Source: Camarhynchus parvulus | Lineage: Eukaryota; Chordata; Aves; Passeriformes; Thraupidae | Length of the DNA: 64,000 nucleotides | Reading direction: 5' to 3' | NCBI RefSeq assembly: GCF_901933205.1 | Contig: NC_044581.1 | Coordinates: 13,543,501 to 13,607,500 of the forward strand | In this document: positions 24,801 through 36,800 of the stretch, in pieces | Numbering within the stretch: the first letter of the stretch is position 1 | Layout: each line of letters starts with the position of its first letter | The notes under the pieces: model-generated | The model's database searches: none | The model's input: the letters and a program-made list of their open reading frames with translations, nothing else | Told to the model about the DNA's origin: nothing | Made by a program: the position numbers and the translations under genes

Positions 24801-27800
24801 ACACACATACAGGACTATTTATAGAAGCACAGCTCTAGTGAAAGCCAATCAGGCTTTCTGAGTTCCTTTTAGGGGGCTCGTTTCTTCATCCACATCAGCA
24901 AGAAGGGAAATCAATGGTTAGTGTAACAGAACATCTATTCTTACGTTGTTTCCACCAGTACAATCACTGAAATAAATGTAGATGCATACTGAAATTTTTA
25001 AAAAATGGTGTATTGGAACAGTGGTAGCCATAGTAAAGAGCTGTACTAAATAAAAACCAAAGCAAACCAACAAACCCTCAAATTTTCACTCTTACTTGAA
25101 AGTGACTATTTGCATTCCTTTTGTTAGTCACATGTTAATTTCACTCACATTTCTCTGTGTGTTTGCTTTAAGAAAAGAAGTCAAAGCTCTTTTTGCATTT
25201 TGAGAAGCAGCATAAGTTACACAGAGCTTGCTCTGTTCTTGCAAAACAGAGGGTGGGCACAACACATCTTTAAGAAAGGTGAATGCAATAGAACATACTG
25301 CCACGTGATTTACACAGGACCGGGGAAACTGCCCTTACTTTAACAATAAAAGTCAGCATTGAAGTGTTGCACCAAAACCAGTGTAGAAAAGAGATTGACA
25401 ACTTTATAACCACTGTCAAGATTCTCCGTTAGGGACAAGTGATCTCAGGAGTACAAATGCATTGGAAGTTCATGCAACTCATAAACTCAGATTTTTCAGT
25501 GTACAGTTTAAACAGAGAAGCTGCAAAAATAAACTGTAAATAATTGTGAAATAATATCATCTATGTAAGGAATAGTAAAAACTATAACCAGCTGAAAACT
25601 AATGTCAATCATATGTTAATAAAGATCGGATATTTGTTCATTTGCTTTAAAGACTAGTGAACATCCATAACTGAATACCAGTAATGGGTCCTAGATACTT
25701 TCTTCTGAAGGAGGAATTTTCAGTCTAGGGTGAGTCAGTAATGATTAGCAGCATCTGCTTTGTATTTGGATAATGACAGATAGTATATTTTTAAGTATAT
25801 TAATATTGATGAAAATGCAGAATTATTGCAAAGATGGAAATTGAAAAACGGCTTAAATCTTCACCTACTCTAACATAATCCTTCCCTAAAAATCAAATAA
25901 GCTTCTAAGAACATAGCACTTGTTTGCAAGACCCATATGGTATTTTAGAAAACACCCACAGCTATGAACTGACTTACACAGGAAAAAGCAGTTGTTGGTG
26001 AGGAAAGTTTCAGAATGAAACCCAGTCTACTTCTGTATGGGTAGAGAGAAGAAAAGGCAGCAGAAACATACAAAATAAAACATAAATGCTGGATGGACAC
26101 TTTCAGGAGCAGACTTTGATTCCTTTAATCTTTTCCCAAGATGATATATCCATGCCAGTGTTAGAGGAGCATCTGGATGAGTTGAGTCAAGATTCCTGTG
26201 GTTCACAGTCAGTGCATGCTCACTCTGCAGCTCCAAAGGGCTCAAAGTCCAACAGCAACACAGGGAAAAGCACAGATGGAAAAAATGCCATTTCAACTGA
26301 GCCACTGAAATGCCTGAGCAACAAGGCAGGAAGGCTGGGAAAATAAAATTAACTTCTTGAAAGTGACAATATGACAATAAAATTCCTGCTGAAATCTCTT
26401 TTTTGCCCTGCAGTGCTAAGGCCATGCCTGCCTGACAAGTAGATTAAGAACATGGGAAGGGCCATACCAGGTCACATCAAAGGTCCATCTTGCTTGGTAT
26501 CTTCCTTAACAGAGATATAAAAGCAGAATGAGTATAAAAACACAGCAAATTATATTTGCCCCAAATACATCCCAGACTTCCAAGAACTTATGGTTTAAGG
26601 GGTTTCTGAAACAGAATTTTCTACCTCAAGGATGCATTATGAATTATGTGCATTAAAAAAAAAAAAAAAAAAAGATAAATCTTTGTTTAATTTGAACATG
26701 CCACCTGCTTGCTTTGTCTCACACCCCCTGGTTCTCTACTGGAAGAAACAAGCAGTAGTTGCTCAGTTCTCTATCTCAGTGATACTTGTGGTTTTGGAAC
26801 TTGTGTCTTATCTCCCCTCAACTGCCTTCTGTCCAGGGCAGTCCAGGCCTGCTTAGGTGGTTCTGTAAGAGATGTGGCCAGAATTTCTGAGATACTCCAG
26901 ATGCAAATGGAAGCAGATAGAAGATTTGAAGAGTGGCATATTAATTTACTCTATTTTGTTCTCTTTCCCCTTCCTGGGAATCCTAAACAATTTGAAGTGA
27001 CAAAGTTGACAAAACATTTAAGGCTGCTTTAAAATTGCTGATGGACTGTGGAATATGGAGTTTTTCATATGGATGCTTCTTGGGTGCAGGGAATGTGTAA
27101 ATGTAAAGGAAAGGCCAGAAGTAAAAGAGCCAGAAAGGAAGGAAAGAAAGAGGGAGGCTGTCCATCTCCAGAATGGGCATCTGCCCATTTTCTACTGCCT
27201 CATCATTTGCAGAAATCACTGGTATTGTGTGGCAGCATCACAACAACCACTCTTGCAAGCACAAATCTGTGAAATCTATGGAGGGGTTAAGACCATTCAG
27301 TGTCTCCTGTGGTCCAGATTAATTTCTTGGAAGCTGGAGAAGTCTTTTGCACACATTATGCAAATAGAGTTTTAGGATAAATATGATTCATTATAGCAGT
27401 GAAACATCTTGTTTCAGGATATAAAAGTTTTATAGACAACAGATACCATGTAAACTCTAGAAAATATTCTTAGAAGTCCCCTCAAACAATGAATTGCTGT
27501 TCTCATACACACTTTCTTGAGGAACCTGGAAGAAGGACCAGCAGTGCACATAGACTGCACTGGTTTCATAAGTTGAAATTTTGGTCAGTAAGTTGTTTTG
27601 GTCATAAGTTGTTTTGGTCAGTGATGCCAGGATTTGCATGAACTGGGACTGCAGAAAGTGGTCTATAACTTTGAAGAATTACTGATGTTTTTCCTGTCCA
27701 ATTTCTCTCATCAGTGTTGCTTGTAACAATCCTGGTAGTGGAAGGCATTGCTGTTGCACAGAAGACACAAGGTACAACTTTAGTTTGATGATTTTCTCTC

Positions 27801-30800
27801 AAAAAATGGAAGTTTTATAACTTTTAATTGAGCAATATAAGTGAAATGAAATGTTTGTATTCAGATATGAATAGCTCTTGAATTACCAATATGAACTGCA
27901 GGATTTTCCATTTTCCCCCATTTGCTGCATTTTGTCCCAAATGAACAAAGCCATGCAGTCACAAAGAACATGGAAGTTTCACTTTCCCAGGTAAAGTTCT
28001 ACAGTTTTAGATGTTAGAGGTGGGAAAGAAACCACCACAGAAATTCATGTTTTCTGTATCTGACAACAAGCTTTTCAAATAGTCCACCCACAAACATTTT
28101 TGAAGCCTGCTGAGTGGGGAAGGAATCAATTGCACAAAACTTATTTTTTCATATGTGGGATTACCCACACTTAAGAGAGAAGAATTCCTTGAACTGCCAC
28201 CTACAGAATTTCCTTGAAAAATTTCTGCAGAAGAGAGAGAGTTTTCACCCCCATAAATCAAAAGGCTGTCAAGGTACCAGTGGAAGGTGATGTAATTTAC
28301 TGGAGGCATCTAAGACCTGTACCAGCATGGTACAGGTCTCACAGGTCTGCAAATTAAAACTGTGTAAATATAAATAACACTATGAGTACCCTGTGAGATT
28401 TAGGAAATACCTAGCTGAAAATACATATCCTATGTCTTACTCTCTCCAATTCTCTGGATACCAAAGAGAAGGGCCAAAGTACTTAAGAATGTCAGAGATT
28501 CCCAACCTCATCTCCATGGATGAAGAAATCTGAACCAAGCTCTGTGAATGATCCAGCAGGAAGAATTACCTTACTAAAGTGCATCATCTCAGTCACAGAA
28601 CACATTTCCCTGTACATCCAGAAGAGGAGCTGTGATCCTAAATGAGACCCTTAGCTACCAGGGCAATTTAGGAATTTCATTAACTACCATTGCTGTATTT
28701 AGTGTATTTGCATATTGAAATTCATTCTGTTACAAACGTCCTGCATTCCAACAAATTACTGTAAATAGATATCCCACCTTCCTCAGCATATTCTGGAATC
28801 AGGGTCAAAACCAATGAAAGCTGACAAATATTTCTGATTATATTTACATAGAAATGGAGATGACATAACTCATAAAATAATGGTATTGGCAGCTACTGCG
28901 ACTATTTCACTTAGAAAGAAGAGTATCAAAAACCTGAACTGAGTTGGGTAAAAAAAAAAAAAATTACTCCCTCTCCTTTCTAAGGATCTCTGGATATATT
29001 TGATATTAAAAAACTGTGATTTCCTTAGGATATATCCCACTACAAAATGAAACATAAGATTTTCTTAGATAGATATTAATGAGAGCCTTACAAAAGGGCT
29101 TGCAACCCAAATAAATTACTTTCTTCTTTATAGGCTATGTGTCATGCCAGAATTTTACTTTATCAAATCTGCAGGCTTGCAGATCACTTATTTGATTTTT
29201 TTTTTTTGCTTAAGGTGGGCAAAACATTGGAGTGAATCGCATTCCTCCCACCCAGTGTGACAACTGGGTCCGGACCAGTAATGGAGGACATTTTGCTTCA
29301 CCAAACTATCCAAACATGTACCCACCCAATCAAGAGTGCATCTACATCTTAGAAGGTACATGATTTATTTCTGCTTTGTTTTGCTGTAATCTTGGTGTTA
29401 AATGGAAAATCTTGAACTGTTAAAACTGTCATCTTACCCTGCTGTAAAGTATTGCATGGCCATACTGGTAATATAATGAATTCTGCAGTCATTTACTTGA
29501 ACAGGAAGCTAAATTTTCTCTCTCTAGTAATAACAACAAATAAATAAGAAATGCAAACATTAAGAAATTAGCTATGTAGAATAAGACATATCCTCACAGG
29601 CAGGAAAAGGAACAGCATATCTACTGTAATCTATGAAGATATGGAATTAGTAAGATAAAAATTGTAGCTTGTTACCTTAATATCACTAATAATGGATTGC
29701 AAAAGATGAAGGCTATTTCATACCATGCTGTAATGTTCTATCTCACCAGCAGAAAACCTTTATGCTGTCCTTCATTAATAAAAAGATATATCTGGCTGCC
29801 ATAGCACTGTACTAAAAATACAGAGATTTGTTAGCACTACTGAGGTCACTATTAAAATAATGTGATGAGGACAAAAAAATGTCATTAACTAGAATAAAAC
29901 CTTATTCCAATGAGAATATCTTAAATAAAGGCTGCAAGACTTGAGACACTCCAATTATTTTTCCTCTTATTAGAATGCACCCAAACCCCACTGAAGTCAG
30001 CTAAAAATATTAGCCAGCCTAATCATCAGATTCATATCAATTAATTGAAATATTTCAAGTAATGAGGTTTGATGAGTTTTTATTTGTAGAGCACAGCAGT
30101 GGTTCACAGGCCCCTCCTTTTTGCTTGTCTCCATGCACATCTTGGTTTTGCACCTTTCCTGCCCAGGAGTGCCCCAGGGAGCAGCCAGGCTGTCCTGCTG
30201 CAGGGCTGGGGCACAGGAGCAGCTTCCAGCCCTCCTCAGTCCTCCCACAGAAACACTCTGGGTGCCTGAGAGGGGCCAAGGCCCTCCAGAACTTCTAGCC
30301 AAGATCTGCTCCTTCATGCAGAGCACTGCCAACATTGCCAGCAGCTCCAAATGCGTGTAGTTCTTGTGAGCAAGGCAGAAGGTCTGCTGGGAGGGTTGGA
30401 GATGCCAGAGAAAATCCTTTTGGCATTCAGGACAAGCAGGCAGGGTGTGATTCCTCGGGGCTGTCACTCCAGAGCCAGCCAGGATCAGGAGGTTCATGTA
30501 GCACAGCCGGTGCCAGGAATGAGGAACACTAAAGCCATTCATTCACACAGGAGAAAGTTCTGGGATGCAAACCACAGGTGTGAGAGTCAGGACTTAGGGT
30601 TCTGATCCCAGTCCTGATGTTAGGCTGCCACAGGCTCACACTCACCAACATCTGTAGCCACCTGCATATCACCGGCATGTATGAAGGACTTACACGTCTC
30701 TGAATATTCTAATAAAAGATGTCTTCTGTGAAAAGATCTACAAATTTGGACTTTATGTTTAAGAAATATTGAGTAGTTCTTCCCGTTTCCCTTTTCCATT

Positions 30801-33800
30801 CTTTTCTGCATAGCTCAGTGTTTTGTCCTTTTTAATGTGTTTTGCTTTCACAGAATACTTGTTTAATTTATATCTTAATATTTAACCTTGTTTGAATACC
30901 TTTGTATATATGTTCATATCTGTTATATGTGCTGCATTAAATTAATGTGATTTCTGAATTTTCAACAACTAAGATGAGCAAGCAAAAATTTTGTATGATT
31001 CTATGCAAAAGTAACTTTTAGAAAATATTTTTGTAGCAGACTGTAGATGTGTTTTGAGAAGTTTCCAGCTTCTTTTTTATCCTGCTGTTTTGGAGGCCTG
31101 TGTCTTCATTAATTCATGTCTTTGTGTTTTTTATCAAGATCTTCATTTAATTTTTCGCTCAATTTTTTTTATGTCTAGCTGCTCCACGACAAAGAATTGA
31201 GTTGACCTTTGATGAACCTTATTACATAGAACCCTCATTTGAATGTCGGTTTGATCACCTGGAGGTTCGAGATGGACCTTTTGGGTTCTCCCCTCTCATT
31301 AATCGTTACTGTGGTCTGAAAAGTCCTGCACTAATTAGATCAACAGGGAGATTTATGTGGATCAAGTTTATTTCTGATGAGGAGCTGGAAGGAAAGGGAT
31401 TTCAAGCAAAGTACTCATTTATACCAGGTAAAGATGTCTAAAATTCTGATGGAGTTAATGACTATCTGCTCCCATTGAGCTCTGTGGGTGTGTTTGTCCT
31501 CTCAGCCTAGAGCTGCATTTGAGCATGGGCACTTACAGAGGCACAGTGACAATGTGATAGCCACAGTCTCAGTCCTGCTAATCCTACAGGGCACATGGCT
31601 AAAAACACTTGGGGAACCTTGACTGAAGGAAATTACAGGTCTGTAGTTTGCTGCTGAGGAAGACAGTTGAGCTTGTTCATGCTGAAGTCTTCAGCAGCAC
31701 CCTTCTTTATTTCTCTACTTGCGCCAGCATCACCAGTGGTAGGAAAGGAAAAACAACGTATACAAAGAGCTGCCTTGCTTCACCAGCCTCTCTTCTGGGC
31801 TTGTAAGGCATGGACAAAAACACCTGAACCAATTTACAATAGCACTCCAGGCAGATGCAAAAAGTTTTAAATCTCCATTCTGAAAACCCAGAGCAAAATC
31901 TGCACAGTCTAAGCATGAGCTCTCGGTAGACTGGATTCCCTCAACTCTAGGGCTCAGACAACAGAGCTGCTCTTTGCTCAAAGTGCTGTGTAGTTCACAG
32001 GTGCAAAGGAGAGGACAATGTGCTGACAGTGCCTTTAGACAAACAAAAATTACATCTGCTCTGTGGAGCTAGTTAAACCTGGCAGGGCATCCTTCTTACA
32101 TGAAAACTTGACCTGATGTCCTTGTGCAGTGCTTGACTATTGTATTCATAGATACTACACGTGTAGTTATCAGCATTTTATTGTCCTTTGGGACAAAAGG
32201 CAATATACAAATGTCAGCTCTACCACTTCGACAAATGTATACACAAACAGAACTTCTTAATGTTATCTTCACCCCTAGAGCACATGAAAACACAATTCTT
32301 GATTATATATTACTGCTTAGGGATTTAGACTCAGAAACTTCAAATTAACATGGTGACCAGACCATTGGGAATTACACGATAAAATGTTTTCACAGGGACA
32401 GTACTTATGCATTTTGCGGAGTCCATTTCCAAAGCCATTTATTTCATCAACATCACTTTCAAAACTAAATTACCATAGTTGCAGGCTGGAATTTTAAATA
32501 TACATTTAAACTCTATATTATTTTCACAATAGATTACAACAACTGAAGGACAGATATTTTTCTTTTCCTTCCTCTTCATTTATATGAAGTGTGGTAAAAT
32601 ATTTTACTGTTTTCAAAATGAAAGGGAACATATGCACATACTCCTGCTTCATAAAAAAATCAGCTTGCAAAGAAGGTTGAAAACCTTGCAGAATTTTGGA
32701 TACAGTGATCATAGATTTTCACTATAGGTAAATAAAAAGAGGAGGACAAAGAAGGCATGTTCTGAACTGTGCTGAGTCTTAAGCTCAGGATTGAGGCATT
32801 CTAGGGGAAGTGATAAACTTCCTATAGAAAAAATAATTTATAGGATCACAGAAAGAGCCAAACTCTGAACCTTCATTTGGCAAAGAACTTTGTACCAAGC
32901 CAGTGTGCACTTTTGCATGAACTAGGGCTTTCTTTGCATAGAACAGCGTTTCCTAAACCATGTCCAGAGCTGTTCTGTGTGGCCTAATACAAGAGATAGA
33001 TAACCCAGGGAAAAGCACCTTTAGGATTGAACAGCCTTCTTCCCCTACTTTCTAAAAAGCAGTTAGCAATTTCTAAGTGTTGATATATTCTGCTAAGTTC
33101 AGTTCAAATTGTTCAGAACTACACAGACAGCAGTCTGATAAAATAAATCTAAATAAGCTTTTTGCACAGAGAAAGATCCCCTGTACTCTTGTGGAGCTCC
33201 AGTGGTTTCAGTGAAAACTAACACAGTTAAATTCAGAATATAATGTAGGAACAAAATACTGAATAGTAAATTTTGGTGTTATGCTAGAAATCGGAGCTGT
33301 CAGGGTAGAATTATGTTTTTCAGATAAGGTCAATCTTTGTGGAATAATGTTCTCATCTTAAAAAAATTTTGTCTTTATATGCTCCAGTTGATTCAGTAAA
33401 CTTTCTGGCAATTTTTTTTTGTGACATAATAAAAAATGGACATAATCTGCAGATAATGCTAAAGCTTGAAGTGATTCTCAAGCACTTATAGCCCTTGTGA
33501 TTCATGACTTCTTTCTATTACAGATCCTGACTTCACTTACCTAGGAGGTATTTTAAATCCCATCCCAGGTATAGTATTACAGTAACCATTTCTTTATACA
33601 TGAAATTTTAAATTAATGTCATATTGCATTTGACAGCAAGGTCTATCTTCTCCCTAGACTGCCAGTTTGAGCTCTCAGGAGCTGATGGAATAGTACGTTC
33701 CAGTCAAGTAGAACAAGAAGGAAAAACAAAACCAGGACAAGCAGTTGACTGTATCTGGACAATTAAAGCCACTCCAAATGCTAAGGTAGGTTTTGTTCAT

Positions 33801-36800
33801 ATAATTCAGTATATAATGGGTTTCTGTGGCAGCAGCAACAGGTAATGGTCACTAACTGTGATTTGCATCATGTTGTACTTTACTGAAGTGAGTCATGTAG
33901 CAGTGGGTTACAAAATCCAGAGAGATAATTGTTTCTGAAATTAAATTTATATAAGTCCATAGTGCTGGCTTCCTATTATTTGAAGCTTCGAATACCAAAT
34001 AACTGTGAGAACTGTTTAAGCAACAATTTTCAGGGGCATTTGACTTGGATCCTGATTTTATTGGAAGACTGCAGGCAAAAATGCTGGCTAACATCTTCAG
34101 TAATTTCCAGTAAATCTCACTGCCGAAACGGAATGTTTTGCCTCCAGTGGTTCTATTGGAGAATTTGGTTCTGTTCAAAGTCAACAGAACATGTGCCTGC
34201 TTCTCCCATGTAACTCACAATCCTGCACCTTGAAACCCACTTTCATCAGCAGTCTGAGCTAAATGGAAAGGCTTTACCTCGTTATGCAGAGAGCAGGATA
34301 AAATCCTGTTCACAACCCCAAAATACAATAGCTAAAGCCTGAATCATATTAGTTTCAGAATAACATTTGTTAAATATGTTGCACAGAAGAGCACATACTT
34401 TTCTCCATAGAGCATACACATCTTTAATTTTGCTTCTGCTTACAGATGCATAAAAATTAAAAAATATTTTGAAGCAGTAGCTGCCAAGATAACAAATCTT
34501 CCCTCTGCCTTCTTACACACTCCTAACACTTACTAACCAGCCCTGTTAACCACCTTGCAAGTGCATTCTAAAACAGTAATCAAAAAGATGATAAGAGGAC
34601 AAGACATGAAAGAAATTAAAAGTCCATTAATATATTTGAGCCTTTGAGGAGGTGAGTCAATTCCCAAGAGCCCTATACTAGTCTAAGTAATAGACAAAGT
34701 TCTTCCAGAAACAATAACAAACCCATTTTCTCTCTACATTGCCATTGAGTGCACCAGGTCTTGTGCTTAAGTATTTTAATAAATTATTGAATGTTGCCAG
34801 AAGGCAGAGTTATACTTGGGTGAGTCCTGAAATTAGATCATCATCCTAAATTATTGATTTAAAACATTACAGAAAAATAATTCTTAGCATTCTGACAGTG
34901 GTTTCTCAAGCTTCAATTCAGGCAGAATTATGATGATAAAATCCATTAGATCTGATACAGTGCAGTCTCTTGGGAAAAATAAGCACTGCTCAGACAGCCC
35001 CAGTGCGGTGCTCAGATAGTCCTGGCAGTGGTGCTCAGACAGCCCCAGTGCTCGGACAGCCCCAGTGTGGTGCTCAGACAGCCCCGGTGCTCGGACAGCC
35101 CCGGTGCTCAGACAGCCCCGGTGCTCGGAACCGGTGCTCGAAGCGGTGCTCGGATAACCCCGTTGGTGCTCGACAGCCCCGGTTCGGACAGCGGGGGTGT
35201 GATTTCATGGCAGGGGTCAAGCCCCCGGGCTCCACCCCGGGCACATGGCTTGCTCCATTTCTGGCGGGGCAGCACCGCTCCACCCGGGCACATGGCTTCT
35301 CTGGCAGCACGATGGCTATCTGAGAATTGTAAAAGTGTAAAATGGCCTTTGCAGCATGCTTAAGTGACTTGGTTTCATATCTCAAAATTTTCAGAAGAAT
35401 TTGGAGAATTCCAATACAGCCATTGAAGATTTTCAAAAGCCTTTTCATATGTTAATGTAATTTTAACTGAATTACAATCTTGCACAAGTTTCCTGCTCCA
35501 GCAAAATAAATTATTTACTTACTCTTTAAATACCATCCCAATCTTCTAATTTCCTTGCTGCATATGCTCTAACACATATGCTGCCTTCTCTTGGATTAGA
35601 TTTCTGCTTTTAGAAGTATTAAGATTAGCTTAAATTCATTAATTCTTCCTACACAGCCAGCTTACTTCTCTCTCATTTCCATTTTTATTCAAATTACTCC
35701 TGACTTCATGGTTTGTGTCTTCCATAACACAGCTATGGTTCAGTAATTAGCTTTCATTCTGAAGCAATAAATTTTAATTTCCTTATTTTACTTCAGAGCT
35801 TTTCTGACTAGACTCCTTCCCCTATATTTTAACATTGTTTTTATGAATTAGAAAGAAAGGAAGGAGAACAGTCAAAATACTTTAAAAATTATTTCAGTAC
35901 ATTTATGCATTCCTTATATCTTTTTCTAGAGAAACAGACTTCACATTTAGCAGAACTTCTTGGGTGTTTCTTCACCAAGTGTGTTGCTTTGTAGTGTTTT
36001 TCCAAAGGGAGCAGAAATAAAGTAAATTTTTAAATAAAGATTGTTTTGGGGAACAGGGAGAAGTGAAATGGATACCCACGACAAATGTCAGGTAATGCTT
36101 CACATGGACATCTAATGAGAAAATCTAAGTTTAAAAGTGTTGTGAATTGGGAATTACATCTATGTGTAAGGGAAGAAAACATCTTACTCAAGATTTGCTA
36201 AGAAAGAAAACTCTCCTCTCTGTATTTCTTCTCCTAAAGACACTGATTCCTCTTTTCTAACAGATCTACATGCGCTTTCTGGACTATCAAATGGAGCACT
36301 CCAATGAGTGCAAAAGGAACTTTGTTGCTGTGTATGATGGGAGCAGCTCCATTGAGAACCTGAAGGCCAAGTTCTGCAGCACAGTGGCCAATGATGTGAC
36401 GCTGCAGACGGGGACGGGCGTGGTGCGCATGTGGGCCGATGAAGGCAGCAGGCTGAGCCGCTTCAGAATGCTCTTCACCTCCTTTGTGGATCGTGAGTAC
36501 AGCTAAAAGGGCCCATTCTCCTGGTCAAGTCTTTTAGGAAAGTATCAGCTGTATAGTAAACAGCAGGAAAACATGAAAAAGGTTGTTTCTGTTTCCTTCA
36601 CATACTGGCAGGTAAATTAGATAATTGCTTTATTACATTTTTAACATGGTTGCTGAAGAAAAGCTTTCCTGCATCCTTAAAAGGTTTATTTTCCATTTGA
36701 ATTCAGCAATCCTGCCTTAGGCTACAACCTTCTCACAAAGACACATCCTTCCCTACAAATGAGCACAGACTTATTTCAAAAAGACAGCAGTGGGACTGAA

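Larger units (their letters stand above)
15824..27714 (+). other. NETO2: NETO2 intron 1 (11.9 kb)
   Basis: This is the longest intron, running from GTAGGA to an acceptor ending CTCATCAG. Inside are a minisatellite (16227-16370), a GC-richer block at 18190-18540 with chance ORFs, a hairpin and an 18-bp-period duplication (19974-20088), an old interspersed-repeat fragment (26446-26515), 19 A residues (26655-26673) and a triplication close to exon 2 (27568-27620). No nested gene is supported. Confidence 0.85.

Noticed and set aside
28313..28339. miRNA precursor
   Set aside because: The stem is only 11 bp with a 5-nt loop, far shorter than a Drosha/Dicer substrate.
31202..31441. ATG-initiated 79-codon ORF read as an independent gene
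   Set aside because: It is the inside of NETO2 exon 4, with a splice acceptor upstream at 31178 and a donor at 31428.
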